DNA of 64,000 nucleotides from JBLUOA01 sp048060095 (lineage in GTDB: Bacteria > Pseudomonadota > Alphaproteobacteria > Rhodobacterales > Rhodobacteraceae), in assembly GCF_048060095.1 (NCBI RefSeq), contig NZ_JBLUOA010000001.1, positions 1,364,001 through 1,428,000 on the forward strand, given 5' to 3'. A program made the position numbers and the translations under genes. Below, one piece after another: positions 52,937-61,481 of this stretch. The notes under the pieces are model-generated. The model saw only the letters and a list, made by a program, of their open reading frames with translations, ran no database searches and was not told the DNA's origin. Within the stretch, counting starts at the first letter, position 1, and every line of letters starts with the position of its first letter.

Positions 52937-54160
52937 GTGGACTATGCCGGCAGACTAGATCGCGCGATTGAGCGTTTGCACGAAGAAGGCCGCTATCGGA
53001 CCTTCATCGATATCGAACGTCAGCGCGGTGCTTTCCCCCATGCGGTCTGGAAACGCCCCGATGGGATTGAACAGCCAGTCACGGTCTGGTGCGGCAACGA
53101 TTATCTGGGCATGGGGCAGCATCCCAAGGTTCTGGCCGCGATGCATGAGGCGTTGGACGCGGCAGGGGCCGGGTCTGGTGGCACGCGCAACATCTCTGGC
53201 ACGACGGTTTATCACAAAGAGCTTGAGGCGGAGCTTGCGAACCTTCACGGCAAAGAGGCCGCGCTGGTCTTTACCTCGGCCTATATCGCCAATGACGCGA
53301 CGCTTTCGACCCTGCCTAAGCTGTTTCCCGGTCTGATTATCCTGTCGGATGAACTGAACCACGCCTCGATGATCCAAGGGGTGCGCAACGGCCGGGCTGA
53401 AAAACACATCTTCCGCCACAACGATGTCGCGCATTTGCGAGAGATTCTCGAAGGGTTGGACCCGGCGGCGCCGAAGGTGATTGCGTTTGAATCGATCTAT
53501 TCGATGGACGGGGATTTTGCTCCGATTGAAGAAATCCTTGATCTTGCTGATGAATTTGACGCGCTGAGCTATATTGATGAGGTCCACGCGGTCGGTATGT
53601 ATGGCCCGCGCGGGGCGGGGGTCGCCGAACGTGACCGCCTGATGCACCGGATCGACATTATCAACGGCACGCTGGCCAAGGCCTACGGGGTCATGGGCGG
53701 CTATATCGCGGCATCTGCGCGGATGGTGGATGCGATCCGCTCCTACGCGCCGGGGTTCATCTTTACGACGTCGTTGCCGCCCGCAATCGCAGCGGGGGCT
53801 GTCGCCTCTGTCAAGCATTTGAAGGCGGATGGGCAGCTGCGCGAACAGCAACAGACGCAGGCGACGATCCTGAAAACCCGCCTGAAGGGGCTGGGTCTGC
53901 CGATTATTGACCACGGCAGCCATATCGTTCCGGTCCATGTCGGTAATCCGGTGAAATGCAAGATGATCTCTGACAAGCTGTTGGAAGATCACGGAATTTA
54001 TGTGCAGCCGATCAACTTCCCGACAGTGCCGCGCGGGACAGAACGGCTGCGCTTTACCCCGTCGCCGGTGCATGGCCCGGAGGAGATGGACAGGCTGGTT
54101 CACGCGATGGACGACCTTTGGTCACAATGTGCGCTAAATCGTGCTGAACTATCTGCGTGA
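52937..54160 (+). CDS. hemA: 5-aminolevulinate synthase
   Basis: PLP enzyme condensing glycine and succinyl-CoA, the Shemin entry to heme typical of alphaproteobacteria. The protein is very close to Rhodobacter HemA: RTFIDIERQRGAFPHAVW, TVWCGNDYLGMGQHP, GAGSGGTRNISGTT and the PLP lysine in NGTLAKAYGVMGGY. I choose the GTG (read VDYAGRL) with AGGAG 9 bases upstream, giving 407 residues, the length I recall for the Rhodobacter enzyme. An ATG frame 39 bases earlier would add residues that do not match the family. Confidence 0.95.
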   Translation: MDYAGRLDRAIERLHEEGRYRTFIDIERQRGAFPHAVWKRPDGIEQPVTVWCGNDYLGMGQHPKVLAAMHEALDAAGAGSGGTRNISGTTVYHKELEAELANLHGKEAALVFTSAYIANDATLSTLPKLFPGLIILSDELNHASMIQGVRNGRAEKHIFRHNDVAHLREILEGLDPAAPKVIAFESIYSMDGDFAPIEEILDLADEFDALSYIDEVHAVGMYGPRGAGVAERDRLMHRIDIINGTLAKAYGVMGGYIAASARMVDAIRSYAPGFIFTTSLPPAIAAGAVASVKHLKADGQLREQQQTQATILKTRLKGLGLPIIDHGSHIVPVHVGNPVKCKMISDKLLEDHGIYVQPINFPTVPRGTERLRFTPSPVHGPEEMDRLVHAMDDLWSQCALNRAELSA

Positions 54161-54183
54161 TGGGGGCTAAGGTGCCGAATCAT

Positions 54184-54211
54184 TTGCACTATGTTATAGT
54201 TCTCTTAATAA
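54184..54211 (+). promoter_or_regulatory. Candidate promoter for rodZ-ispG
   Basis: TTGCAC (54184-54189) and TAATAA (54206-54211) with a 16-base spacer, about 62 bases before the rodZ start. Confidence 0.35.
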
Positions 54212-54272
54212 GCTGACGGACCATCGTTGGTGACAGAGGGACATTACGAGTGTTCAAAAAAGGGGCAGGGCA

Positions 54273-55487
54273 ATGATCGGGCGCAATCCACCGTCCGCTA
54301 TTGATGAATCGCCAGAGCTGAGAAGCTTTGACGATTATGACCTGCGTCTGGGTGATCTCATGCGCGGTGAACGCGCGACTCTCGGCAAATCCCTTCTTGA
54401 TGTCCAGCGAGAGTTGAAGATCAAAGCGACCTATATCGCTGCGATCGAAAACTGCGACCCCACGGCGTTCGAAACCCCCGGTTTTATTGCTGGTTACGTC
54501 CGGTCTTATGCGCGCTATCTGCACATGGACCCGGAATGGGCTTTTTCGACATTCTGCGCGGAAAGCAATTTTGAAACGTCACACGGCATGTCCTCCGGGG
54601 CATCCTCGAACAAGGGCAAGCGCACGATTGTCGCGAAGGGCGATCCGCTAGCCGACCCGAACCCGGCCTTCCTGCCGCGCGGCGAGGCGATGTTCAGCCA
54701 GATCGAACCCGGCGCGGTTGGATCGGTGGCGGTGCTGCTGGCCCTGATCGGTGTGATTGGCTTTGGCGGATGGACCGTTCTACAAGAGGTGCAGCGCGTG
54801 CAGTTTGCACCGGTCGATCAGGCCCCCGGCGTCACGACAAGCCTTGATCCGCTGGACGGCGCGCGTATTGCGGCGACGACTACGACGGATGATGTAGCAA
54901 TTCCAAACCCGAACGCTGAGGCGCTTGATCGCCTCTATCGACCGCAGGCGCTGGACGTGCCGGTGCTGGTCGCGCGGGATGGCCCGATTTCCGCAGTCGA
55001 TCCGTCGTCCTTCGGCGCATTGGCCGCCCTTCAGCGCGAACCCGAAACGGTTGAACGGCAAGAGAGTCAGCCATTATTCGAAAACGAACCGGAACGGGCG
55101 ATTCAGGTTGTTGCCAACGACGCGCCGGATCTTGTTCTGGTCGCGGTCCGCCCGGCATGGGTGCGGGTGCGCGGCGCCGGTGGCACGGTGCTATTGGAAA
55201 AAGTGCTGGATGCGGGCGAAGAATATGTTTTGCCGCAAACCGAAGAACCACCCACCTTGCGGGTCGGTGAATCGGGCGCGGTCTATTTCGCGGTGAACGG
55301 TGAACATTTCGGCCCGGCTGGCCCGGATGGGGTTGTGACCAAGGATATCGTGCTGTCGGCGGATTCGCTGAAAGACGCCTACACGCTTGCCGATATGACG
55401 CAGGATCGGGATTTGGCCCGCATGGTTGCCGATGCGCAGGCGGTGACGATCGAGCAGCCCGCGACAGACGCCCCGGCGACGGAATAA
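54273..55487 (+). CDS. rodZ: RodZ-like cytoskeletal protein
   Basis: Links MreB to the elongation machinery and shapes the cell. An N-terminal Cro/C1-type helix-turn-helix domain (about 25-95, RGERATLGKSLLDVQRELKI, YIAAIENCDPTAFETPGFIAGYVRSYARYL) is followed by one membrane helix (about 148-168) and a long periplasmic region ending in a DUF4115-type beta domain (VAVRPAWVRVRGAGGTVLLEKVLDAGEEY). The 404-residue length is normal. It stands 81 bases before ispG, a common pairing. Confidence 0.88.
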   Translation: MIGRNPPSAIDESPELRSFDDYDLRLGDLMRGERATLGKSLLDVQRELKIKATYIAAIENCDPTAFETPGFIAGYVRSYARYLHMDPEWAFSTFCAESNFETSHGMSSGASSNKGKRTIVAKGDPLADPNPAFLPRGEAMFSQIEPGAVGSVAVLLALIGVIGFGGWTVLQEVQRVQFAPVDQAPGVTTSLDPLDGARIAATTTTDDVAIPNPNAEALDRLYRPQALDVPVLVARDGPISAVDPSSFGALAALQREPETVERQESQPLFENEPERAIQVVANDAPDLVLVAVRPAWVRVRGAGGTVLLEKVLDAGEEYVLPQTEEPPTLRVGESGAVYFAVNGEHFGPAGPDGVVTKDIVLSADSLKDAYTLADMTQDRDLARMVADAQAVTIEQPATDAPATE

Positions 55488-55568
55488 CCGGCTGACCCGT
55501 TGCCCCCGGGCACGCGATCTCTTATCTAATCGATAACCCAACTGTCCTGCCCGAAAGGCGGAGGCTTC

Positions 55569-56699
55569 ATGTCGCTGAATTCCGTGCGCCCATGGCGCAA
55601 CATATATCGTCGCAAATCCCGTCAGATCCACGTCGGCCCCGTAGCCATCGGCGGCGACGCCCCGATTGCGGTGCAGACGATGACGAATACCGATACCTCA
55701 GACGCCGCCGCGACGATCAAGCAGGTTTCGGCCTGTGCCGAGGCGGGGGCGGATATCGTGCGGGTGTCGGTGCCGGATGTCGCATCCTCGACCGCGCTGA
55801 AAGAGATTTGCGCCGAAAGCCCGGTGCCGATCGTGGCGGACATCCATTTCCACTACAAACGCGCGATTGAGGCGGCAGAGGCGGGCGCAGCCTGCCTGCG
55901 GATCAATCCCGGTAATATCGGTGATGAAACGCGGGTGAAGGAAGTGATCCGCGCCGCGAAAGATCACGGCTGTTCCATCCGCATCGGCGTGAACGCCGGA
56001 TCGCTCGAACGCCATCTGCTTGAGAAATACGCCGAACCATGCCCCGAAGCGATGGTGGAAAGCGGGCTTGAGCATATCAAGATATTGGAAGACAACGATT
56101 TTCACGAATTCAAGATTTCCGTGAAGGCGTCCGATGTATTCCTGTCCGCCGCCGCCTATCAAGCACTGGCCGAGGCGACGGATGCGCCGATCCACCTCGG
56201 GATCACCGAAGCGGGCGGGCTTGTTTCCGGCACGATCAAATCCGCGATTGGGCTTGGCAACCTGCTGTGGATGGGGATTGGCGACACAATCCGCGTCAGC
56301 CTGTCCGCCGATCCGGTGGAAGAGGTGAAGGTCGGCTTTGAAATCCTGAAATCGCTGGGTCTGCGCCATCGCGGCGTCAATATTATCAGCTGCCCAAGCT
56401 GTGCGCGGCAGGGATTTGACGTGATCAAAACGGTCGAAACCCTCGAAAAACGGCTGGAGCATATCAAAACTCCGATGAGCCTTTCGATCATCGGCTGTGT
56501 GGTGAATGGCCCCGGTGAGGCGCTGATGACCGATGTCGGGTTTACCGGCGGCGGGGCAGGGTCCGGCATGGTTTATCTGGCCGGAAAGCAAAGCCACAAG
56601 CTGTCGAACGAACAGATGGTCGATCACATTGTCGAACAGGTTGAAAAGCGCGCGGCTGAGATTGACGCCGCCGAACCTGAGCAGACCGCAGCCGAATAA
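55569..56699 (+). CDS. ispG: 4-hydroxy-3-methylbut-2-enyl-diphosphate synthase
   Basis: Fe-S enzyme near the end of the MEP isoprenoid pathway. The 4Fe-4S ligands are in SCPSCARQGFDV (C-x2-C) and IIGCVVNGPGEA (Cys and nearby Glu). The barrel motifs VQTMTNTDTSDAAAT, VADIHFHYKRAIEA and LRINPGNIGDE are clear. The 376-residue length fits the bacterial two-domain form. Confidence 0.96.
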   Translation: MSLNSVRPWRNIYRRKSRQIHVGPVAIGGDAPIAVQTMTNTDTSDAAATIKQVSACAEAGADIVRVSVPDVASSTALKEICAESPVPIVADIHFHYKRAIEAAEAGAACLRINPGNIGDETRVKEVIRAAKDHGCSIRIGVNAGSLERHLLEKYAEPCPEAMVESGLEHIKILEDNDFHEFKISVKASDVFLSAAAYQALAEATDAPIHLGITEAGGLVSGTIKSAIGLGNLLWMGIGDTIRVSLSADPVEEVKVGFEILKSLGLRHRGVNIISCPSCARQGFDVIKTVETLEKRLEHIKTPMSLSIIGCVVNGPGEALMTDVGFTGGGAGSGMVYLAGKQSHKLSNEQMVDHIVEQVEKRAAEIDAAEPEQTAAE

Positions 56700-56705
56700 G
56701 CCCGC

Positions 56706-57455
56706 TTAGCCTTCGCGCGCGCCTTCGACGATTTCCTGCATCCCTTCAAGCGGCAGATAGCCGCGCAGCATTTGACCCGCCAGCACAAAGGTCGGCGTGC
56801 CGGAAATCTGTAGCCGCTGCGCAAGTTCGCGCGTTGCTTGAATTTCGGCGGCAACCTCGGGGCCCGACATCCGGTCGAAGATCGCGTCGGCATCAAGGTT
56901 GTTGTCAATCGCCAGCCGCTCAAGCGCGTCGCGGCTGATGTCGCCCCGGAAGGCAATCAGGGCGTCGCTGACGGCTTTGTAGGCATCGCCTCCGGCAAGC
57001 TGTTTTACGGCAACAGCGAATTGCGAAGACAGGACAGATTGTTCACCTAGGATCGGGAATTCCTTCACGATCAGACGGATATTCCCGTCAGAGGACAAAA
57101 GCTCCGCCACTTCGGGATGCGCCCGGCGGCAATAGCCGCAGCGGTAGTCGATGAATTCGACAATGGTGATGTCACCGTCCGGGTTGCCGCCGACATAGGA
57201 AAACCCGTCGTCGTACAGCGCGTCGGCGTTGACCTCGACCAGTGTTTCGTCAGTCGCGGCCTGCGCGTCGGCCTGACGCTGTTCCAGCACGTCGACAGCT
57301 TCCATAATGATCTCGGGGTTTTCCAGCAGGTAGGTGCGGATTTCGGCGCGGAATGCTTCACGCTCCGCATCGGTCATATCGCTAAGATCGAATGCGGCGG
57401 CAGGGGTAGTCAGAAAAATGGCCGCTGCGGCGGCGGTCAGGGTCGGGCGAAGCAT
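56706..57455 (-). CDS. DsbA/Com1-like thiol:disulfide oxidoreductase
   Basis: Exported thioredoxin-fold protein of 249 residues with a signal peptide (1-22, MLRPTLTAAAAAIFLTTPAAAF). The active site is DYRCGYCRRAHPEV (CGYC). The cis-Pro loop is ISGTPTFVLAGQML. A helical N-terminal part (AEIRTYLLENPEIIMEAVDVLEQRQ) is typical of Com1/BcfH-like proteins that may act as trimers or isomerases. It is convergent with ispG. Confidence 0.88.
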   Translation of the reverse strand: MLRPTLTAAAAAIFLTTPAAAFDLSDMTDAEREAFRAEIRTYLLENPEIIMEAVDVLEQRQADAQAATDETLVEVNADALYDDGFSYVGGNPDGDITIVEFIDYRCGYCRRAHPEVAELLSSDGNIRLIVKEFPILGEQSVLSSQFAVAVKQLAGGDAYKAVSDALIAFRGDISRDALERLAIDNNLDADAIFDRMSGPEVAAEIQATRELAQRLQISGTPTFVLAGQMLRGYLPLEGMQEIVEGAREG

Positions 57456-57459
57456 TGCA

Positions 57460-58806
57460 TCATCTCCGTTGATTGGCGGCGGCTTGGGCCGCTAGTAACA
57501 CATCCTGTGCGCGGGTCCAGCCGGGATTGCCGCGCGGCAGCAGACCGCTTGCGCGGGTCGCGTGAACTTCGGCGTCCTCCATCCGGCCCAGAAGCGCATA
57601 GCGTTCGGCAGTGGCAAGCGAGGCCATGCCGTTATTGCCGTTCTTGGCGTAAGCAACGGCCAAGACGCGTAGCATCCTGGGCTGCTGCGGATCGCGGGCG
57701 CGGGCGCGCTCAAGCACCTGAAGCGCGCGGCGGTTCCCGTCGGCGGTGTCGAGGGCAAGAAGGGCGCGACCATACCCGGCGAGGATCAAGGGTTGGTTCG
57801 GTGACAGGTTGACGGCCTGTGCATAGGCATTAACGGCGGCCCCGAACTGTCTGGATTCAAATAAGATTTGCCCACGAAGTTCGTGCGCGTAGGGGTCATT
57901 CGGGCGGGCGCCGACAAGTGCGTTGACGGTCTGCACCGCCTTGGCCGCGTCGGGCATCCGGTGATAGGCAACGGCCCTTTGCATCAGCACAAGGCTCGAC
58001 GCGTCCGCGCGGCGCAGTCGGCGCAGGGTGCGCTGGGGGTTGCCGATGAACGCCTCCAGCTTGCCGCGCGCCCGTTGGAACCAGTATTCAGTCCCCTCAT
58101 CGGGTGCCCGTTGCGGCGCATAGGCGGCGGCGTAGCCCCGTGCCGCCCGCAGCCGGTCACGCGACAGAGGATGGGTCCGCGCGTAGGGGTCTTGGCGCGA
58201 GGTCGACAGCGCCTCTTGCCCGCGGAAGATTTCAAGAACTTCGACCATTGCCTGCGGATCGACGCCAGCTTGCGACATGAACCGCGCGCCGGACTGATCG
58301 GCGGAGTTCTCCTCGCTTCTTGTATGGGAAAACAGCACTCGCTGGGAGGAACCGATTGAACCCGCCAGCACACCCGCCGCCGCGCGGCTGTTCCCGGTGG
58401 CGGCGACCGCCGCGGATAGCAGCGCCCCCAGCCCGGCAGCAGTTCTCGCGCTGCGCATGTTGGCAAAGCGCCGGGTGATGTGACCGTTCGCGATATGTGC
58501 GGCTTCGTGTGCGATCACCGCCTGAAGCATCGCCGCGTTGTCCATCCGCCGGATCAGGCCGGAGTTGATGAAGATATGCCGGGTATCAACGATAAAGGCA
58601 TTCAGATCATCGTCCTTCAGCACGAGGATTTGCACGCGGTCGGGCGACAATCCGGCCGCGTTCAGGATCGGACGGGCGAGTTCGCGCAGGCTGTATTCAA
58701 TCTCCGCATCGCGGATCAAGGTTTGTGCCCGCAGCACCGTTGTCGCGCATAGCGAAACGGCAAACGCCACTGCCGCGATCAGTGAGATGCGTGATTTACC
58801 TGCCAT
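57460..58806 (-). CDS. M48 family metalloprotease with TPR-like repeats (BepA-like)
   Basis: Exported zinc protease with a signal peptide (about 1-27). The catalytic motif is H100-E-A-A-H104, with a later ligand in EENSADQSGARFM. From about 300 on, helical repeats (AKAVQTVNALVGARPNDPYAHELRGQIL, QFGAAVNAYAQAVNLSPNQPLIL) look like TPRs. The domain order matches E. coli BepA, which works in outer-membrane protein quality control. The start has GGAAGG before it. It ends four bases before the DsbA-like gene start. Confidence 0.87.
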   Translation of the reverse strand: MAGKSRISLIAAVAFAVSLCATTVLRAQTLIRDAEIEYSLRELARPILNAAGLSPDRVQILVLKDDDLNAFIVDTRHIFINSGLIRRMDNAAMLQAVIAHEAAHIANGHITRRFANMRSARTAAGLGALLSAAVAATGNSRAAAGVLAGSIGSSQRVLFSHTRSEENSADQSGARFMSQAGVDPQAMVEVLEIFRGQEALSTSRQDPYARTHPLSRDRLRAARGYAAAYAPQRAPDEGTEYWFQRARGKLEAFIGNPQRTLRRLRRADASSLVLMQRAVAYHRMPDAAKAVQTVNALVGARPNDPYAHELRGQILFESRQFGAAVNAYAQAVNLSPNQPLILAGYGRALLALDTADGNRRALQVLERARARDPQQPRMLRVLAVAYAKNGNNGMASLATAERYALLGRMEDAEVHATRASGLLPRGNPGWTRAQDVLLAAQAAANQRR

Positions 58807-58864
58807 TGACCTTCCGCCCCGCTGCTGGAACAACCCAAACACGCGCGAGTGTAGGGAGGGATCA

Positions 58865-60013
58865 ATGCGAAGTTCAAGCCGGGGTTTGGTTGATCCCTTC
58901 ATTGTGATGGACGTGATGGAGGCCGCCCGCGCCGCAGAGGCCGCCGGGCGCCACATCATCCACATGGAGGTCGGCCAGCCCGGAACACCCGCACCGCGGG
59001 GCGCGCGCGATGCGCTGGCGGGCGCGATGTCGGAAGATGCGCTTGGCTACACCGTTGCCCTGGGGCTGCCCGCGCTGCGAAGCCGCATCGCGCAGCTTTA
59101 CCTTGATTGGTATGGCGTGACGGTAGATCCGGGGCGGATCATTGTGACGCCCGGATCGTCCGGCGCGTTCCTGCTGGCCTTCACGGCGCTGTTTGACGCG
59201 GGTGAACGCGTTGGGTTGGGGGAGCCGGGATATCCATCCTACCGCCAAATCCTAAAGGCGTTGGACCTGTTGCCGGTCGGCATCCAAACCTCGGCCAAGA
59301 ACCGCCTGCAACCGGTGCCGTCGGACATTGAGGCGCTGGACCTTGCCGGGTTGATCGTTGCATCACCTGCGAATCCGTCTGGCACGATGCTCGACAAGGC
59401 CGCGCTTGGTGCGCTGATCTCAAGCTGTCAGGCGCGGGGGACGGCGTTTGTCTCGGACGAGATTTACCACGGCATCCAATATGAGGGCCGCGCAGTTTCG
59501 GCGCTGGAAATCAGCGACGACGTTTATGTCGTCAACTCGTTTTCCAAGTATTTCTCTATGACCGGTTGGCGCGTCGGCTGGATGGTCGTGCCAGAGGATC
59601 ACGTGCGCACTGTCGAACGGCTCACCCAGAACATGTTCATCTGCGCCCCCCACGCGGCACAGGTCGCCGCCCTTGCCGCGATGGAGTGTGAGGCGGAGCT
59701 GTCGGCGAACATGGCGGTTTACACCGAAAATCGCCGTTTGATGCTGTCAGAACTGCCGAAAGCCGGGTTTGACAAGATCGCCCCACCGGACGGCGCGTTC
59801 TACGTCTACGCGGATGTGTCCGACTATACCGATGACAGCCGCGCCTTTGCGGCGGAGATTCTTGACCACGCTGGGGTTGCGGTTACGCCGGGGCTTGATT
59901 TCGACCCGGCGCGCGGGGCCACGACGCTGCGGTTTTCCTATGCGCGGGCGACGGCGGACATCAAAGAAGGGCTGGCCCGGTTGCAGTCTTTCACGGCATC
60001 CCGTGGGGCGTGA
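58865..60013 (+). CDS. Class I/II pyridoxal-phosphate aminotransferase
   Basis: A 382-residue aspartate-aminotransferase-fold enzyme. Motifs: VGQPGTPAPRG, IVTPGSSGAFLLAF, ASPANPSGTMLD, VSDEIYHGIQYEG, the PLP lysine in NSFSKYFSMTGWRVGW, and the substrate Arg in LRFSYARA. GAGGGATCA precedes the ATG at 58865; an open frame to 58538 on this strand lies across the M48 gene and is not used. Substrate unknown. Confidence 0.9.
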   Translation: MRSSSRGLVDPFIVMDVMEAARAAEAAGRHIIHMEVGQPGTPAPRGARDALAGAMSEDALGYTVALGLPALRSRIAQLYLDWYGVTVDPGRIIVTPGSSGAFLLAFTALFDAGERVGLGEPGYPSYRQILKALDLLPVGIQTSAKNRLQPVPSDIEALDLAGLIVASPANPSGTMLDKAALGALISSCQARGTAFVSDEIYHGIQYEGRAVSALEISDDVYVVNSFSKYFSMTGWRVGWMVVPEDHVRTVERLTQNMFICAPHAAQVAALAAMECEAELSANMAVYTENRRLMLSELPKAGFDKIAPPDGAFYVYADVSDYTDDSRAFAAEILDHAGVAVTPGLDFDPARGATTLRFSYARATADIKEGLARLQSFTASRGA

Positions 60014-60070
60014 CTTGGGCGGGCGACGCGCCTATAGTGCGCGCCAAATGGCCATGACCAAGAGCCTGAG

Positions 60071-61300
60071 ATGAGCAGCCTTCTGATACGTTTCCTTTGC
60101 ACGATTGTGCTTTCCTTCTGCATGTTTGCGTCTGCTGTGGCGCAAGACCTGACTGCGCTTGCCCGTCTCGACGGCACGAAAAGTGGCGCGCGGGAAGAGG
60201 GTGACGCGGTTCGTGTGGAATTGGCATTGACCCAAGCGGTGCCCTATCGCGTGTTCACGCTGGATGAACCGCAGCGTGTCGTGCTCGATTTTCGCGAAGT
60301 GGACTGGCAGGGATTGCAGGCCGATGCGTTCGCGGTCCCCGGCATTGCCGAAGTGAACGCGGGTGCGTTCCGCCCCGGTTGGTCACGGCTTGTCCTGATG
60401 CTCGACGCGCCGATGAGCGTGGAAGAGGCCGGGATGCAGACCGACCCGGCGGAAGGGTCGGCGCTGGTGTCACTGACGTTGCACCCGACCACGGCAGAGC
60501 AGTTTGCGGCAATGGCGGGCGCACCGGATTCGGCCCTGCTGTCGCTGCCGGACATTGCCGAGACCGCCGCCCCGATCCAGCGGCAGGCGGGGGATCGACC
60601 ACTTATCGTTGTGCTTGACCCCGGCCACGGCGGCATCGACCCCGGCGCGGAACATGGCGAGCTTTATGAGGCGCAACTGATGCTCGACTTCGCGCGGGAA
60701 CTGAAAGAGGCGTTGATCCGCACCGGTCAGTTTGAGGTCGTTCTGACCCGCGAAGAGGATATCTTTGTGCCGCTGGAAACTCGCGTATCGATTGCGCGGG
60801 CGGCGCGGGCCGATGTGTTCCTGTCGCTTCATGCTGACGCGTTGTCAGAGGGGCAGGCGACCGGTGCGACGGTTTATACCCTTTCCGATACCGCGTCTGA
60901 CCGAGCCTCAGCCTTGCTGGCGGAACGGCATGACCGGGCTGATTTGCTTGCGGGTGTCGATCTGTCGGACCAAGACGACGAAATCGCGGTGACCCTCATG
61001 GAGCTTGCGCGGCTCGACACCAGCCCGCGCAGCGCCCGGCTTGCCGATACGTTGGTTGAGGGCATCCGCGAGTCCGGCGCGCGCCTTTACAAACGCCCGC
61101 GCCTGACCGCTGGGTTTTCGGTGCTGAAAGCCCCCGACATCCCGTCGGTTCTGATCGAACTTGGGTTTTTATCCAGTCCGCGCGACCTTGAAGATCTGCT
61201 ATCGGACGAATGGCGCGACAAGGTTGCGGCGGGCATCGTGTCGGCATTGCAGGACTGGGCTGCCGCCGACGCGGCAGAAGCGCGGTTGATCCGGCAATAG
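60071..61300 (+). CDS. amiC: N-acetylmuramoyl-L-alanine amidase (AmiC-type)
   Basis: Cuts the amide bond between N-acetylmuramate and the stem peptide, needed for daughter-cell separation. Signal peptide at about 1-24. AMIN domain at about 45-140 (VPYRVFTLDEPQRVVLDF). Amidase_3 domain from about 178: VLDPGHGGIDPGA (zinc His), ELYEAQLMLDF (Glu), FLSLHADAL (His), and IPSVLIELGFLSSPRD (catalytic Glu). The family needs an activator such as NlpD/EnvC; one is at 3943-5154. PBP1A follows. Confidence 0.93.
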   Translation: MSSLLIRFLCTIVLSFCMFASAVAQDLTALARLDGTKSGAREEGDAVRVELALTQAVPYRVFTLDEPQRVVLDFREVDWQGLQADAFAVPGIAEVNAGAFRPGWSRLVLMLDAPMSVEEAGMQTDPAEGSALVSLTLHPTTAEQFAAMAGAPDSALLSLPDIAETAAPIQRQAGDRPLIVVLDPGHGGIDPGAEHGELYEAQLMLDFARELKEALIRTGQFEVVLTREEDIFVPLETRVSIARAARADVFLSLHADALSEGQATGATVYTLSDTASDRASALLAERHDRADLLAGVDLSDQDDEIAVTLMELARLDTSPRSARLADTLVEGIRESGARLYKRPRLTAGFSVLKAPDIPSVLIELGFLSSPRDLEDLLSDEWRDKVAAGIVSALQDWAAADAAEARLIRQ

Positions 61301-61481
61301 CGCGGCGGGCCTGAAATACAGCCACAGCGGGCGCGAAAAACAACGAAACTACGATAGGTTACGCCGCGCCCGACAGTATGTCCGATCTTCCGCGACGTTG
61401 CAGCAAGAATTGGCTGATCTTTTTTGACCCTCGGCAACGCTGAGCCTATATAATGCACACGCAAGCGTGGGAGCGACTCTC

